Shown one piece after another: positions 1 through 5,251 of a stretch of 5,251 nt of DNA; position 1 is the stretch's first letter; every line of letters starts with the position of its first letter. The translations under genes were made by a program, and so were the position numbers. The stretch lies in contig JBEIRG010000300.1 of assembly GCA_040376155.1 (NCBI GenBank), forward strand, positions 1 to 5,251, read 5' to 3'. The notes under the pieces were generated by a model, which saw only the letters and a program-made list of their open reading frames with translations, did no database searches and was not told where the DNA came from. The stretch is from CADCWF01 sp903864575. GTDB taxonomy: Bacteria > Chloroflexota > Chloroflexia > Thermomicrobiales > UBA6265.

Positions 1-1
1 C

Positions 2-1807
2 GGCGTGTTGCTCGGTCAATCCGCCCTCCCCAGCGTGGCAGCAGCCCGTGGCGACGCCGGCAGGAATGGCTCGAGTCGCCCGGAGGGTCCCTGCGGCAAC
101 GGCTCCCGCAAGGCCAACGTCTGCACCCGCGACGGCCAATGCTGCACCAACTTCTGCAATATGACCCTGGCGAAACGGAACGCCGACGGCAAGGGCCGCT
201 GCCGCTGCATCCGCAAAGGCAAGTCCTGCACGAACGATCGCCAGTGCTGCAGCGGCAACTGCGCCAGCGGGACCTGCTCCCCGTCCGGCGCGGCCACCGG
301 GCAGCCTTGCACCCCATCGGAGGGATGCTCCAACCCGAACGCCTCCTGCGTCAGCTATGGCGGGACAAACGCCGTCGGCACGTTCTGCCTCCTCCCGGCG
401 GGCGCGGCCTGCTCCACCGCCACCGACTGCGCAACCAATGGCTGCGTGGATGGCGCGTGCCTCGCCTGTTCCTGTGGCGCGTGTGACCTGCTATGCGTGC
501 CTGCCGTCTGCGCCACCTGCGGCCAGACCACCATTCAGGGCGCGATCACCGCCGCCGCCGCTGGCGCCGTGATCGACATCGCTCCCGGCCTCTACCTCGA
601 AAACCTCGTCATCGACAAACCGCTCACCCTGCGCACCTGCCGCCCGCCCGGCAACCAGGAATCGGCCATCATCCGCAACACCGCCTATGCGAACCGCACC
701 ATCACCGTCACCAACTCCGCCGCGCTCGACCTGATCGACATCATCGTGGACGGCTACCACAACCAGTCCACATCCGATTACGGCGGCGGCATCCTCACCA
801 CCAGCAACCTGACCCTCTGCGGCCGCTCAATCGTCCGCAACAGCGGCTGGGACAACGGCGGCGGCATCGACATCAGCGCCAACGGCGCAACGTTGATCGT
901 CACCGACGGTTCGGCCGTCCGTGACAACGAGGCCGCCAACGGCGCGGGCATCCACGTCGTCGGCGAATCGGACGTGCGGATCGAAGGACGCGCCCGGATC
1001 ACCGGCAACACCGCGACCGACATGGGCGGCGGCATCCTCGCTCATAACGGCGCAAATCTCACCATCGCCGGGAATGCGGTGATCGACGACAACAAGGCGG
1101 TGAACGGCGGCGGCATCGACCATCGCCGGGGCATCTCCAGCCGACCCTACGCCATCATCGTCACCGACGAGGCCGTCATTTCCGGCAACCGGGCCACCTC
1201 CGGAGACGGCGGCGGCATGTCGGCCAAGCTGTACAGCTCGGCGAACTATTACGATGCGTCGCTGACCATCGACGGGCGCGCACGAATCACCGGAAACTCC
1301 GCAGGCTACGATGGCGGAGGACTCTCCATCTGCACCATCCCCACGGTCATCGGCGGGTCCGCCGTCGTTTCCGGCAATACCGCGTTGGCAGGCCCCTCCG
1401 GCCGCGGCGGCGCAATCTGGATCAGCGGCGGTCTCGGCGGCTGGCCCGCCCCGGTCACCGGCCTCACCATCACCGGCAGCGCGGCGATCCGCGACAACAC
1501 TGCCGTGAAGGCAGGCGCGGTCTACATGGACGACACCGACGCGGTCATCTCCGCCAGCGCCGCGGTTTCGGGCAACAGCGCGACACAGGAAGGCGGCGGG
1601 TTCTACCTCAGCCCCGCCCCCTCCGGGTGCGCCGCGGGCGAACCATCCACGCTCACCCTTTCCGGGGCGGGCACCATCACCACCAATACCGCCGCGTCAG
1701 GCGGCGGCGTCTACTCCAGTGACGCCACCAACACCCTGACCGCTCCCTCCGGCTCGATCACCGGCAACACCACCGACAACTGCGCGGGGTTGGGAATCTC
1801 CTGCTGA
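2..1807 (+). CDS. Secreted cysteine-rich right-handed beta-helix protein, 5'-partial
   Basis: The frame is open from the left edge to a TGA at 1805-1807. A GTG at position 5 could be read as a start, but the first residues (VLLGQSALPSVAAARG) look like the end of a signal-peptide core with a VAA/AAA cleavage site. The true start, probably with a Tat-type n-region like those of the two downstream genes, is therefore most likely upstream of the window. Counting from the GTG as residue 1, residues 30-172 hold 26 cysteines, beginning C-x9-C-x5-CC-x3-C. Residues 173-210 (TIQGAITAAAAGAVIDIAPG, then ENLVIDKPLTLR) are the typical opening of a pectin-lyase-like beta-helix. Residues 255-600 carry about eleven coils marked GNxA...GGGI, similar in style to right-handed beta-helix and chlamydial Pmp repeats. 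No polysaccharide-lyase catalytic residues, membrane helix, LPXTG or beta-barrel are visible. It ends in DNCAGLGISC. It is likely a structural surface or matrix protein; binding partner and function are unknown. Confidence 0.85.
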   Translation, partial: GVLLGQSALPSVAAARGDAGRNGSSRPEGPCGNGSRKANVCTRDGQCCTNFCNMTLAKRNADGKGRCRCIRKGKSCTNDRQCCSGNCASGTCSPSGAATGQPCTPSEGCSNPNASCVSYGGTNAVGTFCLLPAGAACSTATDCATNGCVDGACLACSCGACDLLCVPAVCATCGQTTIQGAITAAAAGAVIDIAPGLYLENLVIDKPLTLRTCRPPGNQESAIIRNTAYANRTITVTNSAALDLIDIIVDGYHNQSTSDYGGGILTTSNLTLCGRSIVRNSGWDNGGGIDISANGATLIVTDGSAVRDNEAANGAGIHVVGESDVRIEGRARITGNTATDMGGGILAHNGANLTIAGNAVIDDNKAVNGGGIDHRRGISSRPYAIIVTDEAVISGNRATSGDGGGMSAKLYSSANYYDASLTIDGRARITGNSAGYDGGGLSICTIPTVIGGSAVVSGNTALAGPSGRGGAIWISGGLGGWPAPVTGLTITGSAAIRDNTAVKAGAVYMDDTDAVISASAAVSGNSATQEGGGFYLSPAPSGCAAGEPSTLTLSGAGTITTNTAASGGGVYSSDATNTLTAPSGSITGNTTDNCAGLGISC

Positions 1808-2028
1808 CCGCAAGGGTCCTGTCGGTCTGACGTCTGGTCTCCAATAAACGGCGCTCGCGACATTCGTCGCGCCGCCGTCCGCATGCTGTGCATGTCCTCA
1901 CATTGCGCGTCATCGGGCTGCTTCGCTTCCGCGATAGAATGCCGACTCTTCACGACGCAGCGCACGCGTTCTCCGTTCAAGTTCAGGCAGCCTGACCGAC
2001 GGTCGTGCCACGAACCACGCGCGATGAT
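1808..2028. other. Spacer between genes 1 and 2, no gene recognised
   Basis: No open frame here has a convincing start and protein character. Overlapping minus-strand and other-frame reading frames look like GC-driven shadows. The stretch holds small inverted repeats: 1849-1877, CATGC/GCATG at 1882-1894 and TCAGG/CCTGA at 1983-1995. A TAGAAT hexamer at 1935-1940 resembles a -10 box, but I see no matching -35 at a normal distance. There is no hairpin followed by a T-run, so whether gene 2 has its own promoter or is read through from gene 1 is open. Confidence 0.6.
1849..1877 (+). other. Imperfect hairpin downstream of gene 1
   Basis: CGCGAC (1856-1861) pairs with GTCGCG (1866-1871) around the loop ATTC. 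Outside this, CGGCG (1849-1853) pairs with CGCCG (1873-1877) across a small asymmetric internal loop. No T-tract follows, so it is not a textbook intrinsic terminator. It could be a weak terminator, a 3'-end stabilising stem, or chance in GC-rich DNA. Confidence 0.35.
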
Positions 2029-2034
2029 GAGGAG
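2029..2034 (+). promoter_or_regulatory. Shine-Dalgarno site that fixes the start of gene 2
   Basis: GAGGAG lies eight bases (2035-2042) before the ATT at 2043. An in-frame TGA at 2028-2030 overlaps it, so the gene cannot begin further upstream. The GGGGAG before gene 3 also sits eight bases from its ATG, which supports ATT at 2043 as the initiation codon. The nearest alternative in-frame starts, CTG at 2079 and TTG at 2253, lack a comparable purine-rich site. Confidence 0.65.
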
Positions 2035-2042
2035 CAGCGAGC

Positions 2043-3938
2043 ATTGATCATCAGGCGTTCGACACCATCGCCCAGGCACTGGCGGGCAGCGCCACCCGTC
2101 GGGGCGGCATCCGCGCCGCGGTCGCCGCGGTCCTCTCCCTTCGGGCAGGTTCAGCCGCTGCCAGGCCGGAACCCCAGGGACCCTGCGGGGACCACTCCCA
2201 GGGCGACAACCGCTGCACGAAGAACAGTGACTGCTGCACCGGCATCTGTTCCTTGCCCGGCGGCGGCAAGTCGGCGCAAGCCGAGCGCAAGGGCAAGGGC
2301 AAGGACAAGGGCAAGGGCAAGCATGGCGGGAAGGCCGGTCATTGCCGATGCCTCGCCGCCGGGAAGGCCTGCGCCGAGGACCGGAACTGCTGCGGCAACA
2401 TCGGCTGCATCGATGGCGTGTGCGGTCGCACCAGGAAAACGAAACCCGTCCGCAACGGCCGCCCCTGCTCGGCGAGCGACACCTGCGCAGACCCCAACGC
2501 CACCTGCGCCTCCTACCAGTGGGGACCCCGCTCCAGCAGCGGCGCCTATTGCCTGCTGGCCACCGGCGGCGCCTGCGCCCTGAACCAGGACTGCGCCAGC
2601 ACCGTCTGCACCAACGGTCTTTGCGCCCCGTGCAGCATCTCGGCCTGCGGCGACGCCTGCTCCCCCATCGTCTGCGCCGACGGCTGCGAGTTCACCTCCG
2701 TGCAGGACGCGATCACCGCCCGCCAGGGCACACCGGACAACGTCGTCGCCATCGGCGCGGGCACCTGGGAGGAGGCCCTCAACGTCACCGGCGATGTGGT
2801 CCTCCGCGGCTGCCGCGGCACGGAGGTCATTCTCCGCAACCCCGCCTACGTCGCGCGCACGCTCTCCGCCTCCGGCGGAGCGGCCGTTGCCCTGCTCGAT
2901 CTCATCGTGGACGGCTATTCCGACAAGGGCGGCGGCAACTTCGGCGGCGGCATCTTCACCGAAGGCAACCTGACCGTTGCCGGAACGACCGTCATCCGCA
3001 ACGCCGCATGGGACAAGGGCGCGGGCGTTTACCTCGCGGGGGCGGGCAAAACCGTCACCATCACCGACGAGGCCGTGATCGAGAACAACGGCTGCACCAA
3101 CCGGGGGGGAGGGGCGCTGGTCGAAGGCGAGTCCGACCTCGTGGTCTCCGGCTCGGTCATCGCGCGGAACAACCTGACCGACTCCTACGGCGCCGCGTTC
3201 GCGGCCGTCGACGGCGCAAATGTCACCATCTCCGGCAATGTGCTCGTCACCGGAAACTCCGGTGGCGGGGCAGGGCTGCTGGTCTATCGCGGCGTTTCGA
3301 CCCGGCCGATCTCGGTCGTCGTCGAGGGCGATGCGCACTTCGACGCGAACACCGCAACCAGCGGCAATGATGGCGGGTTCGTCCGCTTCCAGAACGTCGG
3401 CGATGGGTCGTACCACGAGATGGACGTCCAGATTCGCGACCGGGTGAAGATCACCGGCAATACCGCGACCGGCGATGGCGGCGGCATTTCCAGCCGCTGG
3501 GGCAAGGTCACGTTGTCCGGTTCGGTGGAACTCAGCGGCAACCAGTCAGCCAGTAACGGCGGCGCGATCTGGATTTCGCCGGCCTATTCCGACCCGTGGC
3601 CCGACGGCGTCACCGGTTTGAGCATCGACGGAAGCGTCACCATCTCAGGCAACACTGCGGCCTCCCAGGGCGGCGGAATCCGGCTTCAAGGCACCGTCTG
3701 CACCCTCTCCGGTTCGACGGCGATCACCGGCAACACCGCCAGCAACGGTGGTGGCGTCTCACTCAGGTCCTACTACGGGTTTTCATCCCTGGCGATCTCC
3801 GGCACGGCCGCGATCACCGGAAACACCGCCAACACAACCGGTGGGGGCCTCTGGTCGGACGATCCCGGCAACATCGTCACCGGCGGCGCGGCCATCACCG
3901 GCAACACGCCGGACAACTGCTTCGGCGCCACCTGCTGA
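2043..3938 (+). CDS. Tat-exported cysteine-rich right-handed beta-helix protein with probable ATT start
   Basis: The start is set at ATT 2043, giving 631 residues. From there the product begins (M)DHQAFDTIAQALAGSATRR, which aligns without gaps to MDTRRFDSVLRAVGTGATRR of gene 3. The twin arginine is at residues 19-20, followed by an Ala/Val-rich core and an SAAA cleavage region near 37-40. Starting instead at TTG 2253 would remove the signal peptide and the first five cysteines (48, 58, 64, 65, 69). Residues 73-100 hold a Lys/Gly-rich loop between cysteine modules, and cysteines continue to about residue 215. Residues 217-258 (FTSVQDAIT..., VVLRGC) open a pectin-lyase-like beta-helix. About eleven GNxA...GGGI coils follow, and the end is NTPDNCFGATC. 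It aligns with gene 1 over nearly its whole length, so the two are tandem paralogues. No catalytic site or surface anchor is visible. Role inferred: extracellular fibre or adhesin. The ATT could also be a sequencing error for ATG. Confidence 0.85.
   Translation: MDHQAFDTIAQALAGSATRRGGIRAAVAAVLSLRAGSAAARPEPQGPCGDHSQGDNRCTKNSDCCTGICSLPGGGKSAQAERKGKGKDKGKGKHGGKAGHCRCLAAGKACAEDRNCCGNIGCIDGVCGRTRKTKPVRNGRPCSASDTCADPNATCASYQWGPRSSSGAYCLLATGGACALNQDCASTVCTNGLCAPCSISACGDACSPIVCADGCEFTSVQDAITARQGTPDNVVAIGAGTWEEALNVTGDVVLRGCRGTEVILRNPAYVARTLSASGGAAVALLDLIVDGYSDKGGGNFGGGIFTEGNLTVAGTTVIRNAAWDKGAGVYLAGAGKTVTITDEAVIENNGCTNRGGGALVEGESDLVVSGSVIARNNLTDSYGAAFAAVDGANVTISGNVLVTGNSGGGAGLLVYRGVSTRPISVVVEGDAHFDANTATSGNDGGFVRFQNVGDGSYHEMDVQIRDRVKITGNTATGDGGGISSRWGKVTLSGSVELSGNQSASNGGAIWISPAYSDPWPDGVTGLSIDGSVTISGNTAASQGGGIRLQGTVCTLSGSTAITGNTASNGGGVSLRSYYGFSSLAISGTAAITGNTANTTGGGLWSDDPGNIVTGGAAITGNTPDNCFGATC
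2289..2318 (+). repeat. Hexanucleotide AAGGGC repeat encoding (Lys-Gly)n
   Basis: Five in-frame units: AAGGGC twice, AAGGAC once, AAGGGC twice, followed by AAGCAT. They encode KGKGKDKGKG inside gene 2, between cysteines 69 and 101. The matching loop in gene 1 is shorter and less regular (AKRNADGKGR). A six-base unit keeps frame when the copy number changes, so the loop can vary in length by slippage. The encoded segment is strongly basic and probably unstructured. Confidence 0.85.
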
Positions 3939-3960
3939 CGCAACCTGCCCGATCCGCCCG

Positions 3961-3999
3961 CGAGGCCGTTCCCGCCCGGGAGCGGCCTCGTGCCGTTTT
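3961..3999 (+). terminator. Intrinsic terminator after gene 2
   Basis: CGAGGCCG (3961-3968) pairs perfectly with CGGCCTCG (3983-3990). The stem continues through a T-G wobble (3969/3982) and TCCC/GGGA (3970-3973 with 3978-3981) to a GCCC loop, giving about 13 pairs. A TTTT run follows at 3996-3999, five bases past the stem. It lies 22 bases after the gene 2 stop and implies that gene 3 has its own promoter. Confidence 0.8.
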
Positions 4000-4042
4000 C
4001 CCGCACCCCCGGCGACGCTTTGGGCAGCGGCCGACTGCGCAA

Positions 4043-4068
4043 CAGGCGCGCCTCCCCGAGGGCGCCTG
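4043..4068. repeat. GC-rich inverted repeat (hairpin)
   Basis: CAGGCGC (4043-4049) pairs with GCGCCTG (4062-4068). Inside it, CCTC (4051-4054) pairs with GAGG (4058-4061) around a CCC loop, with G4050 bulged. That gives 11 base pairs. No T-run follows on the plus strand. It may be a secondary transcription barrier or an RNA structure; function unknown. Confidence 0.5.
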
Positions 4069-4074
4069 CGGGCA

Positions 4075-4086
4075 CGGGCATGCCCG
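4075..4086. repeat. 12-bp perfect palindrome
   Basis: CGGGCATGCCCG equals its own reverse complement. It sits about 180 bases upstream of the gene 3 start and close to the hairpin at 4043-4068. A dimeric DNA-binding protein could recognise such a site, but a palindrome of this size can also occur by chance in GC-rich DNA. Confidence 0.35.
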
Positions 4087-4163
4087 AACCTCGATCGGCA
4101 AAGCGCCCGTCCGCCTTCGCTCCGGCAGGATCGACGGTCCCTCCATTCCTGCACGTCCCCGTT

Positions 4164-4192
4164 TTGTCGCGCTCATGGCGTCCTCATATTGT
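4164..4192 (+). promoter_or_regulatory. Possible sigma-70-type promoter of gene 3
   Basis: TTGTCG (4164-4169) and TATTGT (4187-4192) are 17 bases apart and each matches four of six consensus bases. They lie in the most AT-rich part of the spacer, and the terminator after gene 2 makes a promoter here expected. An overlapping TTGTCA at 4189-4194 is a better -35 match but has no good -10 downstream. Weak call. Confidence 0.25.
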
Positions 4193-4232
4193 CAAGCTAC
4201 GATCAGTTTACCGCTCGCACAATGCGCGCGAA

Positions 4233-4248
4233 ACGATATGACGATATG
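4233..4248 (+). repeat. Tandem 8-bp repeat in gene 3 leader
   Basis: Two perfect adjacent copies of ACGATATG (4233-4240 and 4241-4248) end five bases before the ribosome site of gene 3. The position fits a regulator site or an mRNA leader element controlling translation. With two short copies, chance duplication is also possible. Confidence 0.5.
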
Positions 4249-4253
4249 CATGC

Positions 4254-4259
4254 GGGGAG
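4254..4259 (+). promoter_or_regulatory. Shine-Dalgarno site of gene 3
   Basis: GGGGAG lies eight bases before the ATG at 4268, the same spacing as GAGGAG before gene 2. It supports this ATG over other in-frame starts. Confidence 0.7.
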
Positions 4260-4267
4260 TACATCCC

Positions 4268-5251
4268 ATGGATACCCGGCGATTCGATAGTGTCCTCCGC
4301 GCGGTTGGCACCGGCGCCACGCGGAGAAGCGCCGTCGCTGCGACGCTCGCGGCGATCATCGCGGCCTCGCCTGCCCTCGGCAAAGGCGGCAGGAACGGCA
4401 AGGATGACAAGCCAGGCAAGGGGTCGCAGGGCGACCCTGATAGCGGCGGCAACCACGGCGCAACCGGCCCTGCGCGCGATCAGCGCCGCCCCTCCGCCCA
4501 GGGCCCGTGCGGCGATGGGTCCGCCAAGGCCAATGTCTGCAAGACGAACAACGACTGCTGCACCAACTACTGCGATTCGGGCCGTTGCCGGTTGAAGTCG
4601 GCCGGGATGGCCTGCGGGTCCAAGACCGAGTGCGCCGGCGAGTTGGCCTGCGTTCAGGGCGTATGCGCCCGTCCCAGCGGCGGCGTCGGCCCCACCGGCC
4701 CGACCGGTCCCGCAAGCGGGCCGACGGGCAACCCCGGCTTCTCCGGCCCAGCGGGAGACACCGGCCCGACCGGTCCCACCGGTCGTGGCGCCACCGGTCC
4801 TGCCGGTCCCGCCGGCAACACCGGCCCTGCTGGCGCAGCCGGCACGGGAACCCTCGGTGACACCGGACCGACAGGAGCCGCAGGCGCTACCGGTCCTGCT
4901 GGAGCCGATGGGTCAACCGGCCCCGCCGGGCTGAGCGGTCCGACCGGGCAACCCGGCGAGACGGGAAGTCCGGGGGCAACCGGCAACACCGGGCCAGTTG
5001 GCCCGACCGGCCCGAACGGCGATACCGGCACGACCGGACCCTCTGGCCCCACCGGCGAGATCGGAGCGACCGGTGCGACCGGCGTAACCGGCGCAATCGG
5101 CGGACTGGGCGACACCGGGCCAATCGGACCCTCCGGAGCAACCGGACCGACCGGAATCATCGGCGCGACCGGCCCGACCGGCGCAACTGGCGCAATCGGC
5201 GGACTGGGCGACACCGGGCCAATCGGACCCTCTGGCCCCACCGGCGCGATC
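4268..5251 (+). CDS. Tat-exported cysteine-rich collagen-like (Gly-X-Y) protein, 3'-partial
   Basis: From ATG 4268 the frame is open for 328 codons to the right edge with no stop, so the C-terminus is missing. Residues 1-38 are a Tat-like signal: MDTRRFDSV, twin arginine at 19-20, an Ala/Ile core, and a probable cut near SPA-LG (34-38). Residues 39-78 are a Lys/Gly/Asp-rich linker. Residues 81-133 hold ten cysteines. The first five (81, 91, 97, 98, 102) have the same C-x9-C-x5-CC-x3-C spacing as genes 1 and 2, and GSAKANVC matches GSRKANVC of gene 1. From residue 141 onward Gly stands at almost every third position, with many GPT, GAT, GPA and GDT triplets. This is a collagen-like domain comparable in style to Bacillus exosporium BclA, in which Thr residues carry sugars. 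Register breaks occur at Ser150, Gly-Arg-Gly (172-174) and Gly-Thr-Gly (192-194). The product probably trimerises into an extracellular fibre; the missing end may hold a trimerisation or binding domain. Confidence 0.88.
   Translation, partial: MDTRRFDSVLRAVGTGATRRSAVAATLAAIIAASPALGKGGRNGKDDKPGKGSQGDPDSGGNHGATGPARDQRRPSAQGPCGDGSAKANVCKTNNDCCTNYCDSGRCRLKSAGMACGSKTECAGELACVQGVCARPSGGVGPTGPTGPASGPTGNPGFSGPAGDTGPTGPTGRGATGPAGPAGNTGPAGAAGTGTLGDTGPTGAAGATGPAGADGSTGPAGLSGPTGQPGETGSPGATGNTGPVGPTGPNGDTGTTGPSGPTGEIGATGATGVTGAIGGLGDTGPIGPSGATGPTGIIGATGPTGATGAIGGLGDTGPIGPSGPTGAI
5063..5251 (+). repeat. 99-bp tandem repeat within the collagen-like domain
   Basis: Unit 1 (5063-5161, residues 266-298) and unit 2 (5162 to the window edge, residues 299-328) share the core GAIGGLGDTGPIGPSG. 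The DNA at 5090-5133 and 5189-5232 is identical over 44 bases, at an offset of 99 bases or 33 residues. This points to recent duplication. Unit 2 is cut by the window edge and more copies may follow. Confidence 0.85.

Larger units (their letters stand above)
4000..4253. other. Spacer between genes 2 and 3, no gene recognised
   Basis: No credible coding region is seen. Reading frames on both strands here are Arg/Pro/Ala-rich and lack a matching ribosome site. The stretch contains a GC-rich hairpin (4043-4068), a 12-bp palindrome (4075-4086), an AT-richer patch near 4160-4250 with a weak promoter candidate, and an 8-bp tandem repeat just before the ribosome site of gene 3. Confidence 0.6.

Noticed and set aside
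50..58. Arg-Gly-Asp motif right after the signal peptide of gene 1
   Set aside because: A three-residue motif is common by chance and is not shared with genes 2 or 3. There is no support for integrin-type binding.
521..1804. Pectin lyase or other polysaccharide lyase activity for the beta-helix proteins
   Set aside because: The fold opening is similar, but no catalytic or calcium-binding motif was recognised, and the coils are regular GNxA...GGGI repeats as in structural proteins.
1935..1940. TAGAAT as the -10 box of a gene 2 promoter
   Set aside because: No -35 element is seen 16-18 bases upstream, and a lone hexamer is not enough.
1711..2079. Minus-strand frame across the gene 1-2 spacer
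   Set aside because: It overlaps the coding end of gene 1 and the start of gene 2, and has no recognisable domain or ribosome site.
2253..2255. TTG as the start of gene 2
   Set aside because: It lies just after CCTGICS in the first cysteine module. Starting here would delete the signal peptide and five conserved cysteines.
2005..2583. Plus-strand frame overlapping the start of gene 2
   Set aside because: Arg/Pro/Ala-rich composition typical of a frame-shifted shadow. The gene 2 frame explains the same DNA with signal peptide and cysteine spacing.
2151..3416. 421-codon minus-strand frame opposite gene 2
   Set aside because: Ala/Gly/Val/Asp-rich shadow caused by high GC on the opposite strand of a well supported gene. 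No family character is seen.
4654..5241. Long minus-strand reading frame with Pro at every third residue, itself looking collagen-like
   Set aside because: It is the complement of the GGN/CCN-rich Gly-X-Y codons of gene 3. It has no ribosome site, signal peptide or other domain.
4268..5251. Phage tail fibre as the source of the collagen-like gene
   Set aside because: It has a Tat-type signal and cysteine head shared with its neighbours, and no phage structural gene lies in the window.

Overview
The window is GC-rich bacterial DNA. It carries three consecutive plus-strand genes for secreted, cysteine-rich fibrous proteins, and no housekeeping gene, RNA gene, transposase or CRISPR array is visible. 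The shared leader (MDxxxFDxxxxA...ATRR, then an Ala-rich stretch) followed by DCC-type cysteine modules resembles exported proteins I associate with Chloroflexota of the class Thermomicrobia (Sphaerobacter and relatives). This placement is an inference from style and base composition, not a match to a named gene.

Layout. Gene 1 (2-1807) is cut at its 5' end by the window edge. It holds the end of a signal peptide, a block of 26 cysteines, and a long right-handed beta-helix of GNxA...GGGI repeats. Positions 1808-2042 are a spacer with modest hairpins. Gene 2 (2043-3938) is a tandem paralogue of gene 1. Its best start is not the in-frame TTG at 2253, which lies inside the cysteine module. It is an ATT codon at 2043, eight bases after GAGGAG, and from there the product has a complete signal peptide that aligns without gaps to the start of gene 3. 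A strong intrinsic terminator follows at 3961-3999. Positions 4000-4267 are non-coding, with a GC hairpin, a 12-bp palindrome, a weak promoter candidate and an ACGATATG tandem repeat. Gene 3 (4268 to the right edge, no stop reached) has the same leader and first cysteine module, but continues into a collagen-like Gly-X-Y domain rich in Thr. Its last visible part is a 33-residue tandem repeat.

Together. All three products begin with a signal peptide (Tat-like where complete) and a C-x9-C-x5-CC-x3-C module. That head is joined to a beta-helix in two genes and to a collagen-type triple helix in the third. The simplest reading is a locus for export of disulfide-stabilised surface or matrix fibres, built by duplication and exchange of the fibre domain. 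Function (adhesion, envelope layer, biofilm matrix) is not shown by the sequence. No enzyme active site or C-terminal anchor was recognised.
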